From positions 65,832,001 to 65,896,000 of the forward strand of contig CM065817.1 in the NCBI GenBank assembly GCA_033398695.1: 64,000 nucleotides of DNA, written 5' to 3'. The number at the start of each line of letters is the position of its first letter. Within the stretch, counting starts at the first letter, position 1. Source of the DNA: Orobanche coerulescens. Its lineage: Eukaryota > Streptophyta > Magnoliopsida > Lamiales > Orobanchaceae. Shown piece by piece: positions 1-12,352 of this stretch. Both the position numbers and the translations under genes were made by a program. The notes beneath the pieces were generated by a model. It was not told where the DNA came from. It did no database searches and saw nothing but the letters and a program-made list of their open reading frames with translations.

Positions 1-1340
1 ATATTTCAGCGTTGTCAAAATGGAGATTTTATCACATCCTTTGAAGTCATTGCTTGACACCACAGTGTCAAAGATTTTATGCCACTACTTTAGTGTCAAT
101 TTAGATTCATAATACTTTCACTAAGTTGAGGACTTTCAATCGCTGCGTTAGGCACATATGCCTTTGGTTCTTCCAAGTTGGCTTTTCTCAAAGACGCCAT
201 TTAGAAAGACTGCATGTATGTTCATTTGATATACTTCTACATGTATATCATAATAATGAACTTTCTTCTCGTTACTAGAGAATATATCTCAAAGTACTTT
301 AGGCTCTCATGTTACTACAACCTCAGTTAGTAGTTTCGCCTTTTATTTATCTATGGATCCATTTGAATTTACGTTGGATCCTAGTAGTATCTATTCCAGA
401 GGAAGATCTACCGAACATTAAACAAAATTCTGCACAACAGAATTATTCTTTCTCTTATATGACCATATGAAGAGTGTATATGGCATTGTAAGTTATCTTC
501 TAGCACGCATGCTAGAAATTTCTGACGTAGTGATTTTCCAAGTTCAAGCCTTTTTGCTTCAACCTTTAAAACCACTTGGTGATTCATCTCACATTGATTA
601 ATCCACGGTATCTCATAATTGATTTAGTTTTTAAATCAGTTATGGGTTTGATACACGCTTTTCCTTAACTCGATTAGTACATACTGACATGTCAGACTAT
701 TAGATTTTTGCACTACGAATTTGTACGCATCATGCATCATGTGCGTATCCAGTGAAGATGCAGTCGACCGTCTTAGGTCAGACCTTCACTTGCTTTGTCT
801 TAGGAACTTTTGCCTTAGCCATACACCCCCACATTTTTAGTATTTCTAAAATTGTTTTACTACATTTCAGAGCTAATTGGAAATTTCAATTATTTCCTAG
901 CATGGGATCTTGTTTTAAGTTAACTAGTCTCCACATGATTGATATCCTCATATTCAGAGCTAGTTTGAACTGATTAACATTATTTTTGCGTTTCCGTTAG
1001 AACACAATTCAATTATCTTAATTTCCGGATTAAGTTGGTTTTGTATCTCAAGCTTTTAGAGTGTAAATTTCTCTTTTTAGCTTCATCCTTACTCATTATC
1101 GAGTACACGTAACAAATGTATCACTATATTTATAGAGTAATCACATTTCTTATTACAACCTCTCATAAGAGTAGGTTTCATCATCATTTAAAACCTCTCT
1201 GGTTTTAATATTCTATAAATGAACTTTTATGTTTTTAGCACTAAAGTTCAATTATTGAAATTCTCCGAATTTTCAGCATATGGAGCTGATATCAATATTT
1301 GTCATGTTAGGTATCACATGGATCACCGTAATAGGCCCGT
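1..1340 (-). pseudogene. Copia pol relic, partial (array unit 1)
   Basis: Minus-strand pol remnant, cut by the window start. Around 740-765 the minus strand reads DCIFTGYAH, matching the DC(I/V)FIGYA motif that follows the integrase core in plant Copia polyproteins. Stops and shifts break the frame on both sides. The same segment recurs at 3968-5300 and 9500-10850. The boundary with the next LTR-like segment near 1340 is approximate: I see no primer-binding site there. Confidence 0.6.
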
Positions 1341-1562
1341 GTGTTACTGCCGCAGCAAAATGACAACAACACGAGAATATATAATTTAACTGAAAGAAAA
1401 AATCCTACCAAAAAAAATTATAATTCTCAAGCCGACCCATAACCTGTACTAACTAGGTACCAGGCCCGTTAGGTTTTTAACGTCCGAGCATTCACGAGAG
1501 TTTAACATTCCAATGATTATTTATTTGTAAATAATCAAACGATAACTAAACAAGATTAATTA

Positions 1563-2225
1563 TAACGGACGAAATTTCTGTGTTAAAACGAGCCCCTCAA
1601 GTCGGGTATTTATAGGTGAAGGTTGGAGGAGGTTGTGTGCTGGAGGAACTCTAAACCGATCAGGATTAGTATCTCAATACTTATCCAGATCTGTTTAATT
1701 CGATTTTATCCGGATCCGAAAATTTCGGAATTTATTAATTGAGGTATTTTCAGTAAAATAAAATTTTACCGAATAAAATTGCAGTAAAAAAATAACTTCA
1801 AGACGCCGAGACATTTCGCCCAAATCGCCCTTCGACCGAGCCGAGCCGAGCCAGCCAGACGGACGGACGGCGGCGGCGGCGCGCGTGTGTGTGTGTGCGC
1901 GCGAGGGGCGCCTAGTCACACATCCACACATGTCTCACTTTTTGAACATGTCTTTGTCCACATCTCCTTATATATTCACAATTTCTCCTTTCTCTTTCCA
2001 ATGTGGGATAGCATCCCAAACCCATTTCTTAAAGGTTCATTTTGGAATATTATATCTCATTCATACCTCAATCATTTTGAGTGTTCTTACATATTTTGGA
2101 AACCTCGCTCGGAGTACTCCAACTAAGTCCCGACTTTAACTCGTAGTCGAGCCCACTCAAAATTGCCTCTCAAGTGGGCTTCTCAAAACAGCCCATTTCC
2201 TCCATTTTATTTAATATTTCCAACA
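1563..2225 (-). repeat. Copia-relic LTR, copy 1 (truncated)
   Basis: U3 plus the start of R of the array's LTR. In minus orientation it begins TGTTGGAAATATT at 2225. A minus-strand TATA box (TATAAATA) lies at 1607-1614. A GC-rich simple-sequence patch (repeats of CGAGC, GGAC, CGG and GT/GC) fills about 1840-1910. The LTR stops abruptly near 1563, where it joins internal-type sequence. The same joint is seen in copy 3 but not in copy 2. Confidence 0.65.
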
Positions 2226-2858
2226 ATCCCCCACATGAATGAGATTGATGGTCCAGCGGCACACGTCAGACACGGATTTGACTTGGTGATGGTTACTGCG
2301 GTTTAGGCATTTCATAGGATAAGTAGAGTATGCTCCTTTAACCTTCCCTCGAAAAGATATATTCACCTTAGTGGCTAGACAGTGTGACTAGATGTCTTTG
2401 AACTGTCCGACCGCTTGTGTAAGTGATCGTATATCCTTCACAAGTGCCCTCCCTGATTTATTCTGTTCTAATTATTGTGCCCGTTTTGACCATGGACACC
2501 GTCCTGGTTCTGCATGAGTTTCTAGAGAATTGTGCCTTGCAATTCTCCTTTGAAGCGGCCCCTCTTCACTCCAACATAGGTGATTCTCGTTAAGTGTTTT
2601 GAGTAAACCCGTATTTTACTCCACCCGACTATATGTTGTCAACTTAAGAATCATTAAAAGCATAAGCTTAACCTCTCCCTACGGGTATCACTGTTTTCAT
2701 CCTAGGAATGGTCGGTTCGGGGTAACCCCCACAGTGATCGTGCCCAGTTTTATGAATTCGTTGTCCCATTGAACCTAGATCTTGGGATCTCCAGTCAGCT
2801 TAGGTTGGGTATCCTCCATAAAACCATTAGCTCATGGCAATAGACCCATTCCTCTTTA
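2226..2858 (-). other. Copia-relic polypurine tract and 3' UTR (unit 1)
   Basis: Directly right of the LTR end, the plus strand reads ATCCCCCACATG, i.e. a minus-strand PPT ending GTGGGGGAT just before the LTR. The roughly 620 bases between it and the pol stop at 2859-2861 contain no recognisable coding sequence. The equivalent segment of unit 2 is 7780-8412. Confidence 0.6.
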
Positions 2859-5320
2859 TTATTTATCAACAAGGTCTTTTGATAACCCTTTGGTTACGGA
2901 TCCGCTATGTTATCTCTTGACGAATCGTAGTCAATAGTGATAACCAATGTTGATAGCAAAATGGTATTATGTCTTTTCCTCATATGACGAGACTTACCAT
3001 TATACTTTTGCTCTATGCCCCGTCAATCGTGGATTGACTATCACAATAAGTACATATTGCGGTCATAGCTTTGCCCATTTTGGAATATCTTCTAGAAATT
3101 GGTATTGCATTATGCCTCTTATGCATATTTGTCTAAGGTCATGAACTCATATTCCTTTGTAAATCGAGAAATAACCATCTATATTAAAGATTTCCATACC
3201 ACTGCTGCACTAACTAGTGTGAAACATATTCACTATTTAGACATTAAATTCATAATGTCAGATATCCAATTTGCGTTACTATATCATTTTATAGTTTTTT
3301 TGAATATCTCATATCAGGCAGCATATACACACAAGTAATCTTTATATCATTGTAATCACCAATTGATGATTAGTTTCCTGATTACTCGTGTATCCACATA
3401 GTCTACTCACGATATAGACTGGTTTTAGTCTTGTACAATTCACTTACTACATTAGACTTTTAGTTACTCTTGAAAGATCAGTTGCCTTTGTCCTTGGATA
3501 GATGCACCATATCCATTGGCATTCGAATTGATTCCGTTGATCTTTCCAAGATTCATGTCATCATAGTATGACTGACCTCATATAAGACATTGTGAATGAC
3601 TTGATATTTTACATCTTAAAGTCATCTCTTTAGTCTCATATATTTATCTTTTCAGACTTTGTTGAATTGATCCCTTTGTCATTACTTACATCAATGACTC
3701 GATCATTCAAATTCATTCTTAAAATGACATGGTCGTCATGTGTATTTGACATATACACACTTGACATATTCATTGTCTTGAATCTTTTTGACATTATAAA
3801 TTGGCATTTTTAACATTTTGAAATTACATTACCAACTATTAATCGAGACTTCAATTTCTCATTGATCAAATTACTAATTTTAAGCGTCCCCAAAATTAGC
3901 AATTTTTGACTAACTGCATTACCAAATTTGAGCGTCCCCAAATTGGTACTTTTCGGTCATTTAATCACCATATTTGAGCGTTGTCAAAATGGAGATTTTA
4001 TCACATCCTTTGAAGTCATTGCTTGACACCACAGTGTCAAAGATTTTATGCCACTACTTTAGTGTCAATTTAGATTCATAATACTTTCACTAAGTTGCAG
4101 ACTTTCAATCGCTGTGTTAGGCACATATGCCTTTGGTTCTTCCAAGTTGGCTTTTCTCAAAGACGCCATTTAGAAATACTGCATGTATGTTCATTTGATA
4201 TACTTCTACATGTATATCATAATAATGAACTTTCTTCTCGTTACTAGAGAATATATCTCAAAGTACTTTAGGCTCTCATGTTACTACAACCTCAGTTAGT
4301 AGTTTCGCCTTTTATTTATCTATGGATCCATTTGAATTTACGTTGGATCCTAGTAGTATCTATTCCAGAGGAAGATCTACCGAACATTAAACAAAATTAT
4401 GCACAACAGAATTATTCTTTCTCTTATATGACCATATGAAGAGTGTATATGGCATTGTAAGTTATCTTCTAGCACGCATGCTAGAAATTTCAGACGTAGT
4501 GATTTTCCAAGTTCAAGCCTTTTTGCTTCAACCTTTAAAAACACTTGGTAATTCATTTCACATTGATTAATCCACGGTATCTCATAATTGATTTAGCTTT
4601 TAAATCAGTTATGCGTTTGATACACACTTTTCCTTAACTCGATTAGTACATACTGACATGTCAGACTATCAAATTTTTGCACTACGAATTTATACGCATC
4701 ATGCATCATGTGCGTATCCAGTGAAGATGCAGTCGACCGTCTTGGGTCAGACCTTCACTTGCTTTGGCTTAGGAACTTTTGCCTTAGCCATACACCCCCA
4801 CATTTTTAGTATTTCTAAAATTATTTTACTACATTTCAGAGCTAATAGGAAATTTCAATTATTTCCTAGCATGGGATCTTGTTTTAAGTTAACTAGTCTC
4901 CACATGATTGATATCCTCATATTCAGAGCTAGTTTGAACTGATTAACATCGTTTTTGCGTTTCCGTTAGAACACAATTCAACCATCTTAATTTCCGGATT
5001 AAGTTGGTTTTGTATCTCAAGATTTTAGAGTGTAAATTTCTCTTTTTAGCTTCATCCTTACTCATTATCGAGTACATATAACAAATGTATCACTATATTT
5101 ATAGAGTAATCACATTTCTTATTACAACCTCTCATAAGAGTAGGTTTCATCATCATTTAAAACCTCTCTGGTTTTAATATTCTATAAAAGAACTTTTATG
5201 TTTTTAGCACTAAAGTTCAATTATTGAATTTCTCCGAATTTTCAGCATATGGAGCTGATATTAATATTTGTCATGTTAGGTATCACATGGATCACCGTAA
5301 TAGGCCCGTGTGTCACTGCC
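2859..5320 (-). pseudogene. Copia pol relic (array unit 1/2)
   Basis: Degenerate minus-strand pol. The C-terminal end is recognisable just before the stop at 2859-2861: the codons give DNIADP, then, after a one-base loss, TKGLSKDLVDK, the usual end of Copia RNase H. Further upstream in pol (about 4716-4750) the minus strand gives DCIFTGYAH from the integrase-RT linker. Reverse transcriptase lies between but is too broken to delimit. No gag or PBS is recognisable before the next LTR-like segment, so the 5' part appears to be lost. Left boundary good, right boundary approximate. Confidence 0.7.
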
Positions 5321-5533
5321 GCAGCAAAATGACAACAACACGAGAATATATAATTTAACTGAAAGAACAAATCCTACCAAAAAAAATTATAATTCTCAAG
5401 CCGACCCATAACCTGTACTAACTAGGTACCAGGCCCGTTAGGTTTTTAACGTCCGAGCATTCACGAGAGTTTAACATTCCAATGATTATTTATTTGCAAA
5501 TAATCAAACGATAACTAAACAAGATTAATTATA

Positions 5534-6559
5534 AAATGATGTTCGAATAATCATTCGTGCAACCCAATATCCAATTATATGGTTGATACTTTCTTGTATC
5601 GGTCAGGAGTGTACAAAGTGATGGGCAAATCACAGAATTCACGTAAGACGTGACTCTATTCCATAAATTTAAAGGTCAAATAATTGATAACTATATAATT
5701 TAACCATTAAATTATTGACATAGCTTACGTGCCATATAGTACCATTAATCACATAAAATTCCTTTTATATCACGTGAGCCCATAAGCACTTTCTAAATAT
5801 AATAAGTTAATTATTTAGAACAAGTGAACACATATATATAAGATGCAAGCAATTTGAATTTTCTTGTAAAAATGCATGGCTCACTTACCAAAATCATATA
5901 AAGTTAATGAATGAGAACAACCTCCAGATTAATACCACAACTTGCAAATATAGAATTAATGTGTCTTGCGGAATGAATTAATGTCGCAAAATAGTGACGT
6001 CGGGCCCAATTGTCTTCCTTCAATGTCCTTGAGCAACCATCAGGCCATAATATCTCATTCACGGTAATTTTCGTTGCTCTATATTCGGCTTCGGCTGAAG
6101 AATATGGAACCATCAACTGCTTTTTTGTCCTTCAAGGATATTAGTGCACCGCCCAACTAATAAAATATCCAGTGCATAAATGCTTCGTCATACGAAAAGT
6201 GACAACGTCCATGAGAAGATCAAGTTAAAAATGCAAACCATCGAATTACTTAATCAAATTCTCAAAATTGGACCCAAAACCAAAATTTGTTTCATGGCAA
6301 TTGGAAACTAAGTCAATGCCTTTCACATATCATGGATTCCGCTCAGTGGAGCATCATCTCCGACATCTCATGACGCCCATGAGAAGATCCAAAAATAATT
6401 TCGAAATAATAAAGCAGTCTTCAAGAGTTTGATCAGATGGAAACATGTTTAAAATTAATTTCCAGCATAAACCAATTTTCCATAGATGGAAAATAAAGCA
6501 CAGATACGATATTTATGAATTCGAAATTTATGCTACGATGTAATCATTTGCTTTAAGAT
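5534..6559 (-). other. Extra segment in unit 2, flanking its LTR; holds a Copia RNase H fragment
   Basis: This sequence is absent from units 1 and 3. It lies left of a complete LTR (6560-7779) and so may be the original flank of that element's 3' end. At 5904-6116 the minus strand encodes about 70 residues with SSAEAEYRA followed by EILW, the hallmark of Copia RNase H, here with a disturbed C-terminal half. The remainder is AT-rich with no other recognisable feature. Confidence 0.55.
5904..6116 (-). pseudogene. Copia RNase H fragment
   Basis: About 70 codons. The motif SSAEAEYRA near the N-terminus and EILW after it match the RNase H active-site region of plant Ty1/Copia pol. The domain is far too short (a full one is about 130 residues) and the rest does not follow the family, so it is a fragment from an element other than the array unit that surrounds it. 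Confidence 0.65.
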
Positions 6560-7779
6560 TGTTGGTAAAATTTACTAAAATTATATCGATAAATTTGAAT
6601 TCATATAATTATACCATGAAGTATAATAATATTTGATGATTTTCCATTATACCTGTAGATCCAAAAGCTTGTCTTGGACTCGTCCGTATCCGTCAAATAA
6701 CGACTTAAGTGATCGCATGTTTTGAATCTCCTGTCTGTGCTGCAAATCTGAGAAGAACAAAGTAGGAGACAGATTCGTTAATGATGAAAGCATTAAATAA
6801 TATATATGTATATATAATTAATCAAATGAGGTATATCCGAATGTGGGTGATGTTGAGTCCAGAAAATCTGTCTCCTTAAAGCAAATTCGCCTCCACCGCA
6901 GTGTATAACGTCTGCCTCCCAGGATAAACAACATCTCGATGCGTTGATAAATCGATCATCGCACCCTCAGCGAACTAGAATACACCTGAACCACCACCGA
7001 CGCGACCCAAATTATGAATAGAAATTATTTTCGAAAATAAAATTTTGAAGTCGGAATTTTTGGGTGAAAAAACGGACGAAATTTCTGTGTTAAAACGAGC
7101 CCCTCAAGTCGGGTATTTATAGGTGAAGGCTGGAGGAGGTTGTATGTTGGAGAAACTCTATACCGACCAAAATTGGTATCTGGAGGAACTCTAAACCGAT
7201 CAGGATTAGTATCTCAATACTTATCCAGATCTGTTTAATTCGATTTTATCCAGATCCGAAAAATTCGGAATTTATTAATTGAGGTATTTTCAGTAAAATA
7301 AAATTTTACCGAATAAAATTGCAGTAAAAAGATAACTTCGAGATGTCGAGACATTTCGCCCAAATCGCCCTTCGACCAAACCGAACCGACCCGAGCCGAG
7401 CCGAGCCGGACGGACGGACGGACGGCGGCGGCAGCGCGTGTGTGTGCGCGAGGGGCGCCTAGTCACACATCCACACATGTCTCACTTTTTGAACATGCCT
7501 TTGTCCACATCTCCTTATATACTCACATTTTCTCCCTTCTTTTTTCAATGTGGGATAGCATCCCAAACCCATTTCTTAAGGGTTCACTTTGGAACATTAT
7601 ATCTCATTCATACCTCAATCATTTTGAGTGTTCTTATATGTTTTGGAAACCTCGTTCGGAGTACTACGTATTCTAACTAAGTCCCGACTTTAACTCGTAG
7701 TTGAGCCCACTCAAAATTGCCTCTGAAGTGGGCTGCTCAAAACAGCCCATTTCCTCCATTTTATCTAATATTTCCAACA
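6560..7779 (-). repeat. Copia-relic LTR, copy 2 (apparently complete)
   Basis: Plus-strand ends are TGTTGG at 6560 and CCAACA at 7779, a perfect 6-bp terminal inverted repeat, giving a 1220-bp LTR in minus orientation. The minus-strand TATA box is at 7114-7121, the GC-rich U3 patch at about 7385-7455, and the PPT follows at 7780. Copies 1 and 3 match only the part from about 7069 to 7779. This copy therefore defines the true LTR length. Confidence 0.65.
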
Positions 7780-8412
7780 ATCCCCCACATGAATGAGATT
7801 GGTGGTCCAGCAGCACACGTCAGACACGGAGTTGACTTGGTGATAGTTACTGCGGTTTAGGCATTTCATAGGATAGGTAGAGTACGCTCCTTGAACCTTC
7901 CCTCGAAAAGATATATTCACCTTACTGGCTAGACAGTGTGACTAGATGCCTTTGAACTGTCCGACCGCTTGTGTAAGTGATCGTATATCCTTCACAAGTG
8001 CCCTCCCTGATTTATTCTGTTCTCATTATTGTGCCCGTTTTGGCCGTGGACACCATCCTGGTTCTGCGGGAGTTTCTAGAGAATTGTGCCTTGCAATTCT
8101 CCTTTGAAGCGGCCCCTCTTCACTCCAACATAGGTGATTCTCGTTAAGTGTTTTGAGTAAACCCGTATTTTACTCCACCCGACTATACATTGTCGACTTA
8201 AGAATCATTAAAAGCATAAGATTAACCTCTCCCTACGGGTATCACTTTTTTTATCCTAGGAATGGTCGGTTCGGGGCAACCCCCACAGTGATCGTGCCCA
8301 GTTTTATGAATCCGTTGTCCCATTGAACCTAGATCTTGGGATCTCCAGTCAGCTTAGGTTGGGTATCCTCCATAAAACCATTAGCTCATGGCAATATACC
8401 CATTCCTCTTGA

Positions 8413-10850
8413 TTATTTATCAACAAGGTCTTTTGATAACCCTTTGGTTACGGATCCGCTATGTTATCTCTTGACGAATCGTAGTCAATAGTGATAACCA
8501 ATATTGATAGCAGAATGGTATTATGTCTTTTCCTCATATGACGAGACTTACCATTATACTTTTGCTCTATGCCCCGTCAATCGTGGATTGACTATCACAA
8601 TAAGTACATATTGTGGTCACAGCTTTGCCCATTTTGGAATATCTTCTAGAAATTGGTATTGCATTATGCCTCGTATGCATATTTGTCTAAGGTCATGAAC
8701 TCATATTCCTTTGTAAATCGAGCAATAACCATCTATATTAAAGATTTCCATACCACTGCTGCACTAACTAGTGTGAAACATATTCACTATTTAGACATTA
8801 AATTCATAATGTCACATATCCAATTTGCGTTACTATATCATTTTATAGTTTTTTTGAATATCTCATATCAGGCAGCATATACACACAAGTAATCTTTATA
8901 TCATTGTAATCACCAATGTATCCACATAGTCTACTCACGATATAGACTGTTTTTAGTCTTGTACAATTCACTTACTACATTAGACTTTTAGTTACTCTTG
9001 AAAGATCAGTTGCCTTTGTCCTTGGATAGATGCACCATATCCATTGGCATTCGAATTGATTCCGTTGATCTTTCCAAGATTCATGTCATCATAGTATGAC
9101 TGACCTCATATGAGACATTGTGAACGACTTGATATTTTACATCTTAAAGTCATCTCTTTAGTCTCATATATTTATCTTTTCAGACTTTGTTGAATTGATC
9201 CCTTTGTCATTACTTACATCAATGACTCGATCATTCAAATTCATTCTTAAAATGACATGGTCGTCATGTGTATTTGACATATACACACTTAATATATTCA
9301 TTGTTTTGAATCTTTTTGACATTATAAATTGACATTTTTAACATTTTGAAATTACATTACCAACTATTAATCGAGACTTCAATTTCTCATTGATCAAATT
9401 ACTAATTTTAAGCGTCCCCAAAATTAGCAATTTTTTACTAACTGCATTACCAAATTTGAGCGTCCCCAAATTGGTACTTTTCGGTCATTTAATCACCATA
9501 TTTGAGCGTTGTCAAAATGGAGATTTTATCACATCCTTTGAAGTCATTGCTTGACACCACAGTGTCAAAGATTTTATGCCACTACTTTAGTGTCAATTTA
9601 GATTCATAATACTTTTACTAAGTTGCAGACTTTCAATCGCTGTGTTAGGCACATATGCCTTTGGTTCTTCCAAGTTGGCTTTTCTCAAAGACGCCATTTA
9701 GAAAGACTGCATGTATGTTCATTTGATATACTTCTACATGTATATCATAATAATGAACTTTCTTCTCGTTACTAGAGAATATATCTCAAAGTACTTTAGG
9801 CTCTCATGTTACTACAACCTCAGTTAGTAGTTTCGCCTTTTATTTATCTATGGATCCATTTGAATTTACGTTGGATCCTAGTAGTACTGTAGTATCTATT
9901 CCAGAGGAAGATCTACCGAACATTAAACAAAATTCTGCACAACAGAATTATTCTTTCTCTTATATGACCATATGAAGAGTGTATATGGCATTGTAAGTTA
10001 TCTTCTAGCACGCATGCTAGAAATTTCAGACGTAGTGATTTTCCAAGTTCAAGCCTTTTTGCTTCAACCTTTAAAACCACTTGGTGATTCATTTCACATT
10101 GATTAATCCACGGTATCTCATAATTGATTTAGTTTTTAAATCAGTTATGGGTTTGATACACGCTTTTCCTTAACTCGATTAGTACATACTGACATGTCAG
10201 ACTATTAGATTTTTGCACTACGAATTTGTACGCATCATGCATCATGTGCGTATCCAGTGAAGATGCAGTCGACCGTCTTGGGTCAGACCTTCACTTGCTT
10301 TGGCTTAGGAACTTTTGCCTTAGCCATACACCCCCACATTTTTAGTATTTCTAAAATTGTTTTACTACATTTCAGAGCTAATAGGAAATTTCAATTATTT
10401 CCTAGCATGGGATCTTGTTTTAAGTTAACTAGTCTCCACATGATTGATATCCTCATATTCAGAGCTAGTTTGAACTGATTAACATTATTTTTGCGTTTCC
10501 GTTAGAACACAATTCAACCATCTTAATTTCCGGATTAAGTTGGTTTTGTATCTCAAGCTTTTAGAGTGTAAATTTCTCTTTTTAGCTTCATCCTTACTCA
10601 TTATAGAGTACACGTAACAAATGTATCACTATATTTATAGAGTAATCGCATTTCTTATTACAACCTCTCATAAGAGTAGGTTTCATCATCATTTAAAACC
10701 TCTCTGGTTTTAATATTCTATAAAAGAACTTTTATGTTTTTAGCACTAAAGTTCAATTATTGAATTTCTCCGAATTTTCAGCATATGGAGCTGATATCAA
10801 TATTTGTCATGTTAGGTATCACATGGATTACCGTAATAGGCTCGTGTGTC
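8413..10850 (-). pseudogene. Copia pol relic (array unit 2/3)
   Basis: Second near-identical copy of the 2859-5320 relic. The minus-strand stop is at 8413-8415, preceded by the same DNIADP/TKGL ending with the same one-base loss. The DCIFTGYAH motif recurs at about 10260-10290. A few small differences from unit 1 are visible, for example loss of about 24 bases near 8915. Shared disabling mutations show that the duplication happened after the element had decayed. Confidence 0.7.
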
Positions 10851-11070
10851 ACTGCCGCAGCAAAACGACAACAACACGAGAATATATAATTTAACTGAAA
10901 GAACAAGTCCAACCAAAAAAAATTATAATTCTCAAGCCGACCCATAACCTGTACTAACTAGGTACCAGGCCCGTTAGGTTTTTAACGTCCGAGCATTCAC
11001 GAGAGTTTAACATTCCAATGATTATTTATTTGCAAATAATCAAACGATAACTAAACAAGATTAATTATAA

Positions 11071-11750
11071 CGGACGAAATTTCTGTGTTAAAACGAGTCC
11101 CTCAAGTCGGGTATTTATAGGTGAAGGTTGGAGGAGGTTGTGTGCTGGAGGAACTCTATACTGACCAAAATTGGTATCTGGAGGAACTCTAAACCGATCA
11201 GGATTAGTATCTCAATACTTATCCAGATCTGTTTAATTCGATTTTATCCGGATCTGAAAAATTCGGAATTTATTAATTGAGGTATTTTCAGTAAAATAAA
11301 ATTTTACCGAATAAAATTGCAGTAAAAAAATAACTTCAAGACGCCGAGACATTTAGCCCAAATCGCCCTCCGGGCCGGGCCGGGCCGGCCGGACGGACGG
11401 CGGCGCGCGCCTGTGTGCGCGAGGTACATCTAGTCACACATCCACACATGTCTCACTTTTTGAACATGACTTTGTCCACATCTCCTTATATACTCACAAT
11501 TTCTCCCTTCTTTTTCCAATGTGGGATAGCATCCCAAACCTATTTCTTAAGGGTTCACTTTGTAACATTATATCTCATTCATACCTCAATCATTTTGAGT
11601 GTTCTTACATGTTTTGGAAACCTCGTTCGGAGTACTACGTATTTCAACTAAGTCTCGACTTTAACTCGTAGGCGAGTCCACAAAAAATTGCCTCTCAAGT
11701 GGGCTGCTCAAAACAGCCCATTTCCTCCATTTTATCTAATATTTCCAACA
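11071..11750 (-). repeat. Copia-relic LTR, copy 3 (truncated)
   Basis: Third LTR copy, ending CCAACA at 11750, with its minus-strand TATA box at 11112-11119 and GC-rich U3 patch at about 11365-11425. Like copy 1 it is joined near 11070 to internal-type sequence. To its right the sequence changes completely instead of continuing into the PPT, so 11750 is the edge of the array. Confidence 0.65.
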
Positions 11751-12352
11751 ATTTGAAGAGACCTCTTGCCTTCCTCGCCTCAAGCTAGATGAGAGCTCTA
11801 AAAGAGATAACATAAAATAAAACAGTGTTCGAGGAAAATATCCGATGCCCATTATTCTGCAGCGTTAAAGGTTTTGACTTCGCCTGGTGTTGCACCTGAT
11901 ACCCCTGAAACAAGACTTACTTGAAGACAAGCACCCATATTCATCTCCTCCGACATTGCCTAGTTTAGCTTGCGGCGTAGATACACTTTTTAGTTAATGT
12001 TGAAGTTGTTCACTACTGCATTAAATCTTTCTCAAATGGGACTTCTTGCTGACGAGATGTTATTCCCAGTTAACAATGGAGAACAATATTGTAGAAGGGG
12101 GGGTTTAATACAATATTGATACTTTTTAGCTTTTTGGGATTTTTGAAATTTTAACTAAGAACAGAAAAACTGATAAAGTAAACAAGAAACACCAATTAAA
12201 ATTTTAGGTGGATGTTTAATGCATCCACCTGAGAAGTTTTTGTATTTCTTGAATAACCTGTGAAGATACCTCACAGCTGCAAATTTACAAAGTAACAGTT
12301 CTTGCCTTTACAAAATAATTCTCTCTAAAACTCTAAGCAAGAACTGAGTGCA
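11751..12352. other. Unassigned; possible Copia LTR fragment
   Basis: No gene seen. From about 12092 the sequence TGTAGAAGGGGGGG followed by AT-rich DNA resembles the start of some plant Copia LTRs, but I find no partner copy in the window. The first 300 bases contain short open stretches on the minus strand that I do not recognise. Confidence 0.3.

Larger units (their letters stand above)
1..11750 (-). repeat. Head-to-tail array of a degenerate Ty1/Copia retrotransposon
   Basis: The sequence from 1 to about 3967 recurs from 3968, and again from about 7069/9500, with only scattered differences. Each unit reads on the minus strand as LTR, PPT, 3' UTR, then pol reading back toward the integrase region. 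LTR right ends fall at 2225, 7779 and 11750, all ending CCAACA. Reading frames are full of stops and frameshifts, so nothing here is a functional gene. The second unit carries about 1.5 kb of extra sequence (5534-7068) that interrupts the similarity to units 1 and 3. The arrangement LTR-internal-LTR-internal-LTR suggests unequal recombination between LTRs (inference). The window opens inside a unit. Confidence 0.85.
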
